Shown here: positions 49,503 through 59,918 of the stretch, one piece after another
How positions within the stretch are numbered: the first letter of the stretch is position 1
Layout: the number at the start of each line of letters is the position of its first letter
DNA from: Glycomyces terrestris
GTDB lineage: Bacteria; Actinomycetota; Actinomycetes; Mycobacteriales; Micromonosporaceae
Assembly: GCF_003933745.1 (NCBI RefSeq)
Contig: NZ_RSEB01000002.1
Span: forward strand, 558,001 to 622,000
Direction: 5' to 3'
DNA length: 64,000 nt
The notes under the pieces: generated by a model
Database searches by the model: none
What the model was told of the DNA's origin: nothing
The model's input: the letters and a program-made list of their open reading frames with translations, nothing else
Translations under genes and position numbers: made by a program

Positions 49503-49664
49503 CCGGCCGTCCCGTTTCCACGCTGACCAGGCACCGAACCCTTTGGCGCGGATCGCAGTCCCAGGGGTAGTCGTGGTCGTCGGCGGCTTTTGCCGTTAGG
49601 ATTCGGGGCACTGAAGGGTGATGTCAACCCGCAGTCGTGATGATGGCAATCTGACGGAGGAAGC

Positions 49665-50666
49665 GTGCTGGATATCAGCCCGATCACCTGGGCCGTGACG
49701 ATCGGACTCATAGTCGTACTGCTGGCGGTGGACCTGCTGCTGGCAGCCCTGCGGCCACACCACGTCGGATTCAAGGAGGCCACGGCCTGGTCGGTGTTCT
49801 ACATCGCCGTCGCCATCCTGTTCGGCGTCTGGTTCGGCATGCAGTACGGGAACGCCGCCGGCACCGAGTACTTCGCCGGCTACATCATCGAGAAGAGCCT
49901 CTCGGTCGACAACCTCTTCGTGTTCGTCATCATCATGTCGACGTTCGCGGTCCCCGACCACCACCAGCACAAGGTCCTCACCTTCGGCATCGTGCTCGCG
50001 CTCATCATGCGCGCGATCTTCATCGCGCTCGGCTCGGCGCTCATCAACTCGTTCTCGTTCATGTTCCTCGTCTTCGGCCTGCTGCTCGTCTACACCGCGA
50101 TCCAGCTGTTCCGCCACCGCGACGAGGACCCCGACGTCGAATCGAACCTCATGGTCCGCGGCGCCCGCCGCTTCCTGCCGGTCAGCGGCGACTACATCGG
50201 CGGCAAGCTGTTCGCGAAGGAGGCCGGCCGCCGCGTCGTCACCCCGCTGTTCATCGTCCTCATCGCGATCGGCTCGGTCGACCTGCTGTTCGCGCTCGAC
50301 TCCATCCCCGCGGTCTTCGGCGTCACCCAGGAGGCGTACATCGTCTTCACCGCCAACGCCTTCGCGCTCCTCGGCCTGCGCGCCCTGTTCTTCCTCGTGA
50401 AGGGCCTGCTCGACCGCCTCGTCTACCTCTCCCTGGGCCTGTCGCTCATCCTGCTGTTCATCGGCTTCAAGCTCCTCCTGCACTGGGCGCACGTGGACGT
50501 CAACACGGCCGTCCCCGAGATCCCGACCCCGCTCAGCCTCGGCGTCGTCATCGGCATCCTGGTCGTCGTCACCATCGCGAGCCTGATCAAGACCCGCGCC
50601 AACCCCGAGGAGCGGGCGCACGCCGGCTCGCTCTCGGCCACCAAGAAGAAGGAACCGCAGGACTAG
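49665..50666 (+). CDS. TerC family integral membrane protein
   Basis: 333 residues from a GTG at 49665 with GGAGG upstream. Nine or so membrane segments; the TerC signatures EKSLSVDNLFVFVII (about 76-90) and VDLLFALDSIPAVFGVTQEAYIVFTANAFALLGLRALFF (about 205-243), each with the acidic residues thought to bind metal, are intact. TerC/Alx proteins handle manganese efflux during protein secretion, and the name comes from tellurite resistance. A C-terminal RTRANPEERAHAG tail is cytoplasmic. No ter operon genes surround it. A bidirectional terminator follows. Confidence 0.94.
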   Translation: MLDISPITWAVTIGLIVVLLAVDLLLAALRPHHVGFKEATAWSVFYIAVAILFGVWFGMQYGNAAGTEYFAGYIIEKSLSVDNLFVFVIIMSTFAVPDHHQHKVLTFGIVLALIMRAIFIALGSALINSFSFMFLVFGLLLVYTAIQLFRHRDEDPDVESNLMVRGARRFLPVSGDYIGGKLFAKEAGRRVVTPLFIVLIAIGSVDLLFALDSIPAVFGVTQEAYIVFTANAFALLGLRALFFLVKGLLDRLVYLSLGLSLILLFIGFKLLLHWAHVDVNTAVPEIPTPLSLGVVIGILVVVTIASLIKTRANPEERAHAGSLSATKKKEPQD

Positions 50667-50673
50667 CCGCGAA

Positions 50674-50702
50674 CGGGCCCCGGGATCGCCTCCCGGGGCC
50701 CG
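50674..50702. terminator. bidirectional stem-loop
   Basis: Perfect 12-bp arms CGGGCCCCGGGA and TCCCGGGGCCCG with loop TCGCC between the TerC gene and the convergent MFS gene. Confidence 0.8.
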
Positions 50703-50710
50703 CTTCCGTC

Positions 50711-51817
50711 TCAGCGCCGCCGCGCGAGGAGCAGCAGCACCGCCAGCAGCGGGATCGGCAGCAGGAACGCCGGCCGCAGCCCGATCTGCCCGTCCAGCCA
50801 CGCCAGCGCCGCCGGCGCCGACAGGATCGCCGCCCCCGACGCCAGCGACGCGATCGACGCCGAGTGCCGCGACGTCAGCCCCGGAATCCCGACCATGCGG
50901 CCCAGCATGATCGGATACAGCGGCGCGATCCCGAGGCTCGCCAGCGCGATCCCCGCCGTCACCGTCACCGGGTCCTGCCCGAGGTACACGATCGCCGTGC
51001 CGGCCATCGTCACCCCGGCGGCCGCGCCGACGGCCCACGACCGGTCCACGAACCGCGGCCCGACGAACCGCCCCGCGGCCATGCCGATCCCGAAGCTCGC
51101 GCCGAGCGCCGACGCCGTGCCGAGCGCCACGCCCGTGTCGACCAGCCGCGCCACGCCCCACACCACGAAGCAGAACTCGCACGCGACGCTGAGGACGATC
51201 CGCGTCCATCCCAGCGCCGCCGGCCCGACCGGAATCCGGCCCTGCTCGACCGCCTCCTCCGCCGGGCCGCGGACCGTCCGGTGCGCCGTCCCGGCCAGCA
51301 GCGCCGGGACGGCCGCCAGGATCGCCCAGCGACCCGCGGTCCCGGCGGTCTCCAAGGCCCCGAACGCGAGCGGCGCGAGCACCCCGGACGCGCTCGCCGT
51401 GCCGACCGCGATCGTGATCCGCTTGGCGGCGCCCGGCCCGCGCAGCAGCGACGGGGTCGCCAACGCGATCGCGGCGCAGCCGATGCCGACCAGGACCGAA
51501 CCGGGGCCGGCGATCGCGAGGTCCGGCGTCACGGCCATGGCGACCGCGCCGAGCGCGGTGACCGCGCACGCGGCCCGCAGGACCGCGCCCGCGCCGGCGC
51601 GCAGCACGGCCGGGCCGGTGGCGGCGGCCAGGACGAGGCCGGCGCCGAACATCATGGTGAGCCAGACGAGTTCGCCGCGGGGCCGGTCGAGCTCGGCGGC
51701 GATCCCGGCGAGGTAGGGCCCGAAGGAGGAGACGAGGAAGCCGAGCCCGGCCTGCGCGAAGACGACGACGCGTCCGACGGCGCGGTCGGGGGCCTGGACC
51801 GCCGCGTCAGTCGCCAT
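50711..51817 (-). CDS. MFS transporter
   Basis: 368 residues, somewhat short for MFS, with about ten to twelve hydrophobic segments. RVVVFAQAGLGFLVSSFGPYLAGIAAEL begins the first. MFGAGLVLAAATGPAVLRAGAG marks the second, and the loop GRFVGPRFVDRSWAVG around residue 240-260 is the inter-domain copy of the MFS RxGRR-type loop. It overlaps the HAD gene by 11 bases and is downstream in the same transcript. The substrate cannot be guessed; coupling with a phosphatase suggests a sugar or sugar phosphate derivative, but this is only inference. Confidence 0.85.
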   Translation of the reverse strand: MATDAAVQAPDRAVGRVVVFAQAGLGFLVSSFGPYLAGIAAELDRPRGELVWLTMMFGAGLVLAAATGPAVLRAGAGAVLRAACAVTALGAVAMAVTPDLAIAGPGSVLVGIGCAAIALATPSLLRGPGAAKRITIAVGTASASGVLAPLAFGALETAGTAGRWAILAAVPALLAGTAHRTVRGPAEEAVEQGRIPVGPAALGWTRIVLSVACEFCFVVWGVARLVDTGVALGTASALGASFGIGMAAGRFVGPRFVDRSWAVGAAAGVTMAGTAIVYLGQDPVTVTAGIALASLGIAPLYPIMLGRMVGIPGLTSRHSASIASLASGAAILSAPAALAWLDGQIGLRPAFLLPIPLLAVLLLLARRR

Positions 51818-52451
51818 CGACCGCTGCCGCGTACGCGCCGCGTTCGATGAGGTCCGCGAGGTCGTCCAGGCTGCCGATGGACAGGTCGCCGGGGAGGCCG
51901 CGCAGGGCGGCGGTGCGCGCGCCCGAGGCCCGGCCGGCGGCCAGGCCCGTCTCGGAGTCCTCGACCACGAGGCATTCTGCGGGGTCGGCGCCGAGTGCCT
52001 CGGCGGCCATGAGGTAGCCCTCGGGGTCGGGCTTGCCGCGCGCCACGTCGTCCACGGTGACCAGGAGGGGCGGTTCGATCCCGGCAGCGTTCAGGCGGGC
52101 CTTGGCGAGGCGCTGGTTCGCGCTGGTGACGACCGCCCACGGGATGCTGGAGCGCTCCAGGGCCGCGAGGAGCCGGTGGGCACCGCGGTTCGCCGCGACG
52201 CCGTCGAGGTCGGTGCACTCGCGCTCGGCCATCCACGCGACCGCGGCGAGCGCGGCCTCGGGGTCGAGGTCGGGCCTGAACCTGGCGACGCTGGCGGCAG
52301 CGGTGCGGCCGTGGATCTCGGGGAGGACCGCGGCGGGGTCCACTCCGTACTCGGCGGCCCAGGCCGTCCAGGCGCGTTCGACGGCGCCGTCGGAGTCGAC
52401 GAGGGTGCCGTCCATGTCGAACAGGACGGCCGCGGGGTTGTAGCTTCTCAT
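51807..52451 (-). CDS. HAD family sugar-phosphatase-like hydrolase
   Basis: 214 residues, beta-phosphoglucomutase/phosphatase type. Motif I is FDMDGTLVDS with nucleophile D12 and acid D14, motif II VVTSANQR, the lysine of motif III in ARGKPDPEGYLMAAEALG, motif IV VVEDSETGLAAG. A helical cap after motif I (about 20-85) fits subclass C1, which acts on small phosphosugars such as 2-deoxyglucose-6-phosphate. The gene leads a two-gene minus-strand operon with the MFS gene, and is divergent from the ROK regulator, whose sugar-kinase-like domain also points to sugar phosphate chemistry. Confidence 0.93.
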   Translation of the reverse strand: MRSYNPAAVLFDMDGTLVDSDGAVERAWTAWAAEYGVDPAAVLPEIHGRTAAASVARFRPDLDPEAALAAVAWMAERECTDLDGVAANRGAHRLLAALERSSIPWAVVTSANQRLAKARLNAAGIEPPLLVTVDDVARGKPDPEGYLMAAEALGADPAECLVVEDSETGLAAGRASGARTAALRGLPGDLSIGSLDDLADLIERGAYAAAVDGD

Positions 52452-52506
52452 GGAGCCCTCCGGGGATCAATAAACTCGCATGACGAGCATAATTTGCGGA
52501 GGTGCC

Positions 52507-53688
52507 ATGGCGCAAGAGAGCGGCGACACCGGTCCCATCCGGGTGGGCCGGGCCGAGGCCGCGCGCTGGAGCGGCGCGCTCGACCTGCTGCGCCTGGTGC
52601 GGGCCCGGCCGGGCGTCACCCGCGCCGAGGCCGCCCGGGTCCTGGGCGTCGGCAGCGGCACCGCCACCGAGATCTGCTCGCGCCTGCGCGCGCTCGACCT
52701 CATCGCCGAGCATCCGGCGCCGCCGTCCGGGCGCGGGCGCCCCACCACCACGCTCCACGCGCATCCGGACGGCCCGCTCGTGGCGGTGGTCGACATCCGC
52801 CAGGCCGAGTGGCGCGTGGCCGTCGCCGATCTCGAAGGGGCCCTGAGCGAGTCGGCCACCGGCCGGCACGGCTCCAAGCGGCCCGAGCAGGTCCTCGCCG
52901 CGGTCGGCCGGGCCCTGGCGGCCGTGAGCGCGCGCCACGGCTCCCGCATCCGCGCGGTCGCGGTCTCCGCGGCGGCCACGGTGCGCAACGGCCGGTTCGT
53001 GCAGTCGAGCGTCCTCGGCTGGCGGGACGTGGAGGTCGCCCCGCTGCTTCCCGGTGTGCCCCAAGTGCTCGGCAACGACGCGACGCTCGCCGGCCTGGCC
53101 GAGGCCCGCCTCGCGCACCCCGGCAAGAGTGTCCTGTACCTGACGATCGAGGTCGGCATCGGCGGTGTCTTCGTCGACGGCGACCGCGCGGTCACCGGCG
53201 CGACCGGCGCGGGCGGCGAGTTCGGGCACACGCCCTTCGGCGAGCCCGGCCTGCCGTGCCCGTGCGGCGCGACCGGCTGCTGGGACGTCGCGGTCGACGG
53301 CCGCGCCGTGGCGCGCCACCGCGGCGAGCCGGAGCCCGACGACCCGCGCGCCTACCTCATCGACGCCCTTGTCGATCCCGGTTCCCGTGCGGCCGTTGCG
53401 GAGTGCGCGACCTCGCTGGGCCGCGGCGCGGCCGGGCTCGCGAACGTCCTCGACCCCGAGGTGATCGCCTTCGGCGGCCTCGCCCCCGAGGTGCGCCGCG
53501 CGGCGCCGGACGCCTTCGCGGCCGCGTTCGAGGCCGGGCTCATGGGCTTCCGCCGCGACGACCCGCCCGCGCTCATCGCTTCAGGTCTCGGGCCCGACGC
53601 GTTCCTGCTCGGCGCCGCTGAAGCCGCCTTCGACGAGGTCCTCACCGAGCACGGCCTCACGACCTGGATCGAGGCCCGCGGGGCCTGA
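52507..53688 (+). CDS. ROK family transcriptional regulator
   Basis: 393 residues from an ATG at 52507 with GGAGG upstream. The N-terminal winged helix is LLRLVRARPGVTRAEAARVLGVGSGTATEICSRLRALDLI (about 20-60). The ROK domain follows, with DIRQAEWRVAVADLEG, GNDATLAGLAEA, EVGIGGVFVDGD, GEFGHTPFGEPGLPCPCGATGCWDVAVDG (zinc-type Cys cluster and the ROK signature His). It lacks an obvious catalytic Asp loop, so it acts as a sugar-responsive repressor, not a kinase. Its divergent neighbours (HAD phosphatase and MFS) are the natural targets. Convergent with the next MFS gene; stops nearly touch. Confidence 0.88.
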   Translation: MAQESGDTGPIRVGRAEAARWSGALDLLRLVRARPGVTRAEAARVLGVGSGTATEICSRLRALDLIAEHPAPPSGRGRPTTTLHAHPDGPLVAVVDIRQAEWRVAVADLEGALSESATGRHGSKRPEQVLAAVGRALAAVSARHGSRIRAVAVSAAATVRNGRFVQSSVLGWRDVEVAPLLPGVPQVLGNDATLAGLAEARLAHPGKSVLYLTIEVGIGGVFVDGDRAVTGATGAGGEFGHTPFGEPGLPCPCGATGCWDVAVDGRAVARHRGEPEPDDPRAYLIDALVDPGSRAAVAECATSLGRGAAGLANVLDPEVIAFGGLAPEVRRAAPDAFAAAFEAGLMGFRRDDPPALIASGLGPDAFLLGAAEAAFDEVLTEHGLTTWIEARGA

Positions 53689-53694
53689 CGGGGG

Positions 53695-54918
53695 TCAGAC
53701 CCGCGCCGGGACGGCCTTGCGCGAGCGGTCGTAGACCGACACCCACTTGGCGAGCCAGCCGACGCCGAACCAGCTGATGAGGCCGAGCGCGACGGCGGCG
53801 GCGCCCAGCGGGAACGCGAGCGAGACGAGGCTGATGAGGCCGGGCCCGGCCACGTTCCCGAGGTCGGCGCACAGGCGCCAGCCGCCGAGGAACTGGCGCC
53901 GGCCCTCCGGCGGGGCGACGTCGGAGCCGAGGGTGAGCACGATCCCCGAGGAGATCCCGTTGCCCAGGCCCATGAAGCAGGCGACGAGGCCGATGAGGAC
54001 CGCCGTCTCGGTGAGCGGCAGCAGCACGAACCCGGCGCCGAGCACCGTCATCGCCGGGAGGGCGACCCACATGCGGCCGAAGCGGTCCATGATCGCGCCG
54101 CCGGGGTAGAACAGCAGCATGTCGACGCCGGCGGAGAGGCCGACGATGATGCTCGTGGTGGTCGCGTCGAGGCCCTGCGAGGCGGCCCAGAGCGGGATGA
54201 TCGCCTGGCGGGAGGCGCGGGCGACCATGATGAGGAAGACGCCGGTGCCGAGGGTCGCGAGGACCTTCCGGTGGTCGCGCAGGACCCGCCAGAGGCTCAG
54301 GCGCGCTTCGGGTTCGGCCTCGGCGAGGCGGCGCCGCGCGCCGTCCCCGGGGAGTTCGGGCAGCGCGAGGCTGAGGAGGCCGCCCGCGAGGCTCGTGCCG
54401 GCGGCGAACGCGAAGCACGCGCCGATCGAGAACTGCTCGATGAGGGCCGCGCCCGCGAACGGGCCGATGAAGGAGCCGATGCGGAACGTCCCGCCGAGGG
54501 TCGAGAGCGCCCGGGCGCGGAAGCCGATCGCGACCGCTTCGGAGAGGTAGGCGTGCCGGGCGAGGCCGAACACGGCCGATGAGAGGCCGATGGCGAACAC
54601 GCACGCGGACAGGACCGCGAGCGAGGTCGTCTGCGAGGCGGTGAGGAGCGCGGCGGCTTCCACGACGCAGGCCGCGAGCAGGACCCGCTTCTCGCCGAAC
54701 CGCTGCGCGAGCGACCCGGCCGGGAGGTCGCCGGCGAGCTGGCCGAAGCCGATGAGGCCGACGATGATCGCCGCCTGCGTGACGGTCGCGCCGAGGTCGA
54801 GGGCGTAGAGGGCGATGAGCGGCACGACGGCGCCCATGCCGATGGAGATCAGGACGGTCGGGCCGTAAATCGGCACCCAGAGCCGTCGCATGCTGATCGA
54901 CTGGGCGGGCTCGGACAC
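53695..54918 (-). CDS. MFS transporter
   Basis: 407 residues from a GTG at 54918 (VSEPAQSISMRRLW...); an ATG at 54891 is possible but would start at the first membrane helix. Twelve membrane segments; the loop 2-3 motif GDLPAGSLAQRFGEKRVLL (about 63-81) is the MFS signature, repeated as DMLLFYPGGAIMDRFGRMW in the second half. General drug/solute efflux class, substrate unknown. A GTTCGCGAAC palindrome sits directly before the GTG. Upstream is the 127-bp minisatellite. Confidence 0.88.
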   Translation of the reverse strand: MSEPAQSISMRRLWVPIYGPTVLISIGMGAVVPLIALYALDLGATVTQAAIIVGLIGFGQLAGDLPAGSLAQRFGEKRVLLAACVVEAAALLTASQTTSLAVLSACVFAIGLSSAVFGLARHAYLSEAVAIGFRARALSTLGGTFRIGSFIGPFAGAALIEQFSIGACFAFAAGTSLAGGLLSLALPELPGDGARRRLAEAEPEARLSLWRVLRDHRKVLATLGTGVFLIMVARASRQAIIPLWAASQGLDATTTSIIVGLSAGVDMLLFYPGGAIMDRFGRMWVALPAMTVLGAGFVLLPLTETAVLIGLVACFMGLGNGISSGIVLTLGSDVAPPEGRRQFLGGWRLCADLGNVAGPGLISLVSLAFPLGAAAVALGLISWFGVGWLAKWVSVYDRSRKAVPARV

Positions 54919-55020
54919 GTTCGCGAACGTATCAACGGGTGGTGTGCACCGCTCATATCGCGTGAGCCGGATGTGACGGATTCGAACCGGTCGGCCGGTA
55001 AGGGGGTTGGAGGCGGTGGC

Positions 55021-55597
55021 GGGCACGCCACATTGGGAGGCGCCGTGCGTCGCCCCCGGATCAACGATGGCGCGGGGGTGTGACAGTGCGCGGCGGGTCG
55101 GCGGGGTGCCTGCCGAGGTCGTGAGCTTGAGTCGCGAACTTGGGTGCGGGCACGCGGCATTGGGAGGCGCCGTGCGTCGCCCCCGGATCAACGATGGCGC
55201 GGGGGTGTGACAGCGCGCGGCGGGTCGGCGGGGTGCCTGCCGAGGTCGTGAGCTTGAGTCGCGAACTTGGGTGCGGGCACGCGGCATTGGGAGGCGCCGT
55301 GCGTCGCCCCCGGATCAACGATGGCGCGGGGGTGTGACAGCGCGCGGCGGGTCGGCGGGGTGCCTGCCGAGGTCGTGAGCTTGAGTCGCGAACTTGGGTG
55401 CGGGCACGCGGCATTGGGAGGCGCCGTGCGTCGCCCCCGGATCAACGATGGCGCGGGGGTGTGACAGCGCGCGGCGGGTCGGCGGGGTGCCTGCCGAGGT
55501 CGTGAGCTTGAGTCGCGAACCTGATTCCGGGCACGCGGCATTGGGAGGCGTCGTCTGTCGCCCCCGGATCAACGATGGCGCGGGGGTGTGACAGTGC
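55021..55597. repeat. 127-bp minisatellite, four full copies and one partial
   Basis: Units start with GGGCACG at 55021, 55148, 55275, 55402 and 55529, exactly 127 bases apart. The middle copies are almost identical, the first and last differ in a few bases. Each unit contains CCCCCG-N14-CGGGGG, a potential hairpin. As 127 is not a multiple of 3, no single frame can code through the array. It lies between the MFS start and the esterase 3' end; the 54919-55744 gap otherwise holds only the terminator below. Confidence 0.95.
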
Positions 55598-55622
55598 AAT
55601 GGGGCTGACGTGTCGAACAGGC

Positions 55623-55653
55623 GGCGGCCCCGGGTGGGGCACCCGGGGCCGCC
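55623..55653 (-). terminator. stem-loop downstream of the CE15 gene
   Basis: Perfect 14-bp arms GGCGGCCCCGGGTG and CACCCGGGGCCGCC with loop GGG, about 90 bases after the esterase stop (minus strand). Confidence 0.7.
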
Positions 55654-55744
55654 GGTTGTTGCGGGGACCAAGGAGGCCGGCTCGGGCCGCCGCCCGATCT
55701 TGTCGGATCAGTCAGGCGGTCGGCGCGGCCGCGGCCCAGGTGAA

Positions 55745-57409
55745 TCAGTCAGGTGTGCAGGTCACTGCCGGGAGGGTGCTCGGGCCGTTCGCCACGAAGC
55801 CCCAGGCGGCCGATCTCGTCTGGCCTGCGGCCACCGTGCCGTTCCAGCCGACGTCGGCCGCCGTCACCGCCGAGCCCGAGGCGGTCACCGTCGCGTTCCA
55901 CGAGCTCGCGATCGACTGGCCCGAGGCCCAGGTCCAGGTGAGCCGCCAGCCGCTGATCGCGGCGGCGCCGGCCGTGATGTGGACGTTGCCCTGCCAGCCG
56001 CCGTTCCAGGTGCTCACCACCTCGATCCGGGCGGTGCAGCCCGAGCCGGCGGGCGGCGGGGACGTGGTCTCGGTCGGCGGCGAGGTCGTCTCGGGCGGCG
56101 TCGTGCCGCCCGGGTCGCCGGTGCCGAGCGTCGGCGTCGTCCAGGTGCGCCACTGCGAGAGGTTCGCGGACTTGCTGGGGTGCATGGTGATCACGCCCGG
56201 CGGGTTGCCGCTCCCCTTGAGGAACGCGTTGATGCTCTGCTGGAGCGGGGTGCGCCAGTCGCTGCGGACCGCGCAGTGCGTGCCGTCCGCGACGTTCGAG
56301 TGGTACGAGACGTTGGCCCCGGCCCCGAGCGCCTTGTAGACCTCCGCGCCGCCGAGGGCCGCCACCGCACCCGAGCGGGCGCCCAGCCACTCCACGTGCG
56401 GGTTGTCCATGATGAACAGGCCGCGCGGGGCGATCATGCCGACCAGCTCGTGCGTGTCGACCGGGAGCGCGGCAGGGTTGCCCGTGTAGGCGCCGAACGC
56501 GTCGCCGAGCCACGGCTGCTCCCCGTAGGCGCTGCTCAGCGGCTGCGCCCCGCTCTCCTGCGCGATGGATCGCATCGCGCCGACGCCGCCCGAACCGGAC
56601 TCGATCGGCATCGTCAGCTCGATGCGCTGGTCGAAGGCCCCGGCCACGAACGCGCCCTTGCCGTACCGCGAGCACCCGGTGACGCCGGTCGAGTCGTTCA
56701 GGATGCTCCCGCCGGACTGCTCGATGACGTCGATGATCCGGCTGACGCCCCACGCCTGCGCCATGAGCACGCCCGTGCTGCTGCCCGCGCCGTACAGCGT
56801 GTAGAACGCGCCCTGCTTATCGTTCCGGCCCGTCCCCTCGGCCCCGACCGCGCCGGGGTCGAAGTCGATCACGGCGGCGCCCGAGGACAGGATCGTGCTC
56901 GTGTCGGCGCCGAAGCCGCCGTAGACGATGACGGCCGGGAAGGGCCCGGTGCCACTCGGCAGCCGCACCGAGGCCGAGAAGCTCGTGCTGCGGCCGTTGT
57001 CGCTGACGTTCACCGTGATCCGCGAGGAGGTCACCGTGCCCGAGACGCTGTCGGGCCGCGGCTTGTCGCCGTAGACCGTGTGCTCGGCGAGCTCCTTGAT
57101 CTCGGACCGGCGGCACTCCCACTGGTCGCGGCTGGTGACCCTGGTCCCGTCGATCCTGGTGAACGGGTCGGGCAGCAGCGAGTTCGAGGCCCACGAGCCC
57201 GGGATCCGGACGTCGCAGTTCGCGCCGTCCCATTCGGACGCGGCCTGCACCTGCGCCTCCGCGCTGAACCGGGTCGAGAGCGCGAGCGCCGAGGCGAGGG
57301 CGGCCGCCGCGAGCGCGACGAGCGCGAACCGCAGCCTGCGGCGGTGCCGGGAGCGCCCCGGAGCGGGCCCGGCGGGCGGAGCGGCGCCGGGCGCGATCGA
57401 TGATGCCAT
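55745..57409 (-). CDS. secreted CE15 glucuronoyl esterase with CBM2
   Basis: 554 residues from an ATG at 57409 with AAGGA upstream (longer in-frame starts lack one). Basic N-terminus and hydrophobic core (about 27-48) form a long Sec signal. The catalytic domain has the CE15 signature TGCSRYGKGAF with nucleophile S247, acid E270 in PIESGSGG, and H378 in GTHCA. A Thr/Pro linker (about 415-450) leads to a C-terminal cellulose-binding CBM2 with paired Cys and WNGGWQG, SGWRLTWTW. Such enzymes break the ester between lignin and glucuronoxylan. A LacI-type palindrome near the start point of its promoter suggests xylan- or sugar-dependent control. Confidence 0.92.
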   Translation of the reverse strand: MASSIAPGAAPPAGPAPGRSRHRRRLRFALVALAAAALASALALSTRFSAEAQVQAASEWDGANCDVRIPGSWASNSLLPDPFTRIDGTRVTSRDQWECRRSEIKELAEHTVYGDKPRPDSVSGTVTSSRITVNVSDNGRSTSFSASVRLPSGTGPFPAVIVYGGFGADTSTILSSGAAVIDFDPGAVGAEGTGRNDKQGAFYTLYGAGSSTGVLMAQAWGVSRIIDVIEQSGGSILNDSTGVTGCSRYGKGAFVAGAFDQRIELTMPIESGSGGVGAMRSIAQESGAQPLSSAYGEQPWLGDAFGAYTGNPAALPVDTHELVGMIAPRGLFIMDNPHVEWLGARSGAVAALGGAEVYKALGAGANVSYHSNVADGTHCAVRSDWRTPLQQSINAFLKGSGNPPGVITMHPSKSANLSQWRTWTTPTLGTGDPGGTTPPETTSPPTETTSPPPAGSGCTARIEVVSTWNGGWQGNVHITAGAAAISGWRLTWTWASGQSIASSWNATVTASGSAVTAADVGWNGTVAAGQTRSAAWGFVANGPSTLPAVTCTPD

Positions 57410-57496
57410 TGGCAGATTCCTTGTCTGGCCAGGGCAGTCCATCATCGACGGTGCGGGGCGGCCGGGGGCCGGCGTCAACGGTGAAACCACTCAGTT

Positions 57497-57550
57497 CGAA
57501 AACTTTCGTGAGGGTGCTGCCAGGATACATAGACCGATATCGATACGCAA
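57497..57550 (-). promoter_or_regulatory. CE15 promoter and LacI-type operator
   Basis: On the minus strand TTGCGT (57550-57545), 17 bases, TATCCT (57527-57522), then the palindrome CGAAA-GT-TTTCG (57508-57497) just downstream of the expected start point, a classic repressor position. Similar CGAAA/TTTCG palindromes are known for actinobacterial xylan-related LacI proteins. Confidence 0.6.
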
Positions 57551-57568
57551 TGCCGTGTCGGCCCGCCG

Positions 57569-57589
57569 CGGGGTACGATCGTCACCCCG
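57569..57589. promoter_or_regulatory. inverted repeat before fumarase gene
   Basis: CGGGGT and ACCCCG flank ACGATCGTC, which itself contains the palindrome ACGATCGT; TACGAT (57574-57579) may be the -10. About 52 bases before the fumarase ATG. Confidence 0.35.
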
Positions 57590-57640
57590 TGCGGGGACAC
57601 CCGCGCGGTGACGGCAGGCTCACCAGCGCGAGGAGCATCG

Positions 57641-59086
<1,446 letters not shown>

Positions 59087-59126
59087 ACCGGCCCTCGGCG
59101 ACCGGAGCGGCGCTAGGGTGGTCGGC

Positions 59127-59918
59127 ATGATCGCGCTCGACCTCACCGGCAGGACCGCTCTCGTCACCGGCTCGACCCAGGGCATCGGGGAGGCGATCGC
59201 CAAGGCCCTCGCGCTCGCCGGCGCCCGCGTCGGCGTCAACGGCCGCAGCCCCGCCAAGACCGACGAGGCCGTGGCGCGCCTCGCCGCGGACGGTGGCGAC
59301 TACTTCGCGGCCCCCGGCGACCTCGCCACCGAGGACGGCGCCGCCGCCGTCGCCCGGATCGCCCCCGACGTCGACGTCCTCGTGAACAACCTCGGCGTCT
59401 TCGGCGCGCAGTCCGCCCTCGAGATCACCGACGACGACTGGCGCCGCTACTGGGAGGTCAACGTCCTCTCCGCGGTCCGCCTCATCCGCACCTACCTGCC
59501 CGGCATGACCGAGCGCGGCTGGGGCCGCGTCCTCAGCATCGCCAGCGACTCCGCGATCGTCATCCCCGAGGAGATGATCCACTACGGCACCAGCAAGACC
59601 GCGCTCCTCGCCGTCTCGCGCGGCTTCGCCAAGGCCGCGGCCGGCACCGGCGTCACCGTCAACGCCGTGATCGCCGGGCCCACCCACACCGGCGGCGTCG
59701 AGGACTTCGTCTACCAGCTCGTCGACCGCGACCTGCCCTGGGACGAGGCCCAGCGCGAGTTCATGCGCCGCCACCGGCCCCAGTCGCTCCTGCGCCGCCT
59801 CATCGAGCCCGAGGAGATCGCGAACCTCGTCGCCTACCTCAGCTCCCCGCTCGCCTCCGCCACCACCGGCGCGGCCGTGCGCGTCGACGGCGGCTACGTC
59901 GACTCGATCATTCCCTAA
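59127..59918 (+). CDS. short-chain dehydrogenase/reductase
   Basis: 263 residues from an ATG at 59127 (GTG at 59118 is also in frame). NAD(P) loop TGSTQGIGEAI, GRSP after the second strand suggesting NADP(H) preference, NNLGVFG, Ser in SIASDSA, YxxxK as YGTSK, and a C-terminal YLSSPLASATTGAAVRVDGGYVDS, common to FabG-like SDRs. Follows fumC closely. TAGGGT 7 bases before the ATG could be a -10 for a leaderless start. Substrate unknown. Its stop overlaps the stop of a possible small gene on the other strand. Confidence 0.92.
   Translation: MIALDLTGRTALVTGSTQGIGEAIAKALALAGARVGVNGRSPAKTDEAVARLAADGGDYFAAPGDLATEDGAAAVARIAPDVDVLVNNLGVFGAQSALEITDDDWRRYWEVNVLSAVRLIRTYLPGMTERGWGRVLSIASDSAIVIPEEMIHYGTSKTALLAVSRGFAKAAAGTGVTVNAVIAGPTHTGGVEDFVYQLVDRDLPWDEAQREFMRRHRPQSLLRRLIEPEEIANLVAYLSSPLASATTGAAVRVDGGYVDSIIP

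Noticed and set aside
55021-55597. Short frames of about 65-118 codons inside the 127-bp array
   Set aside because: They recur only because the DNA unit repeats; the 127-bp period shifts frame every copy and no unit has a ribosome site.
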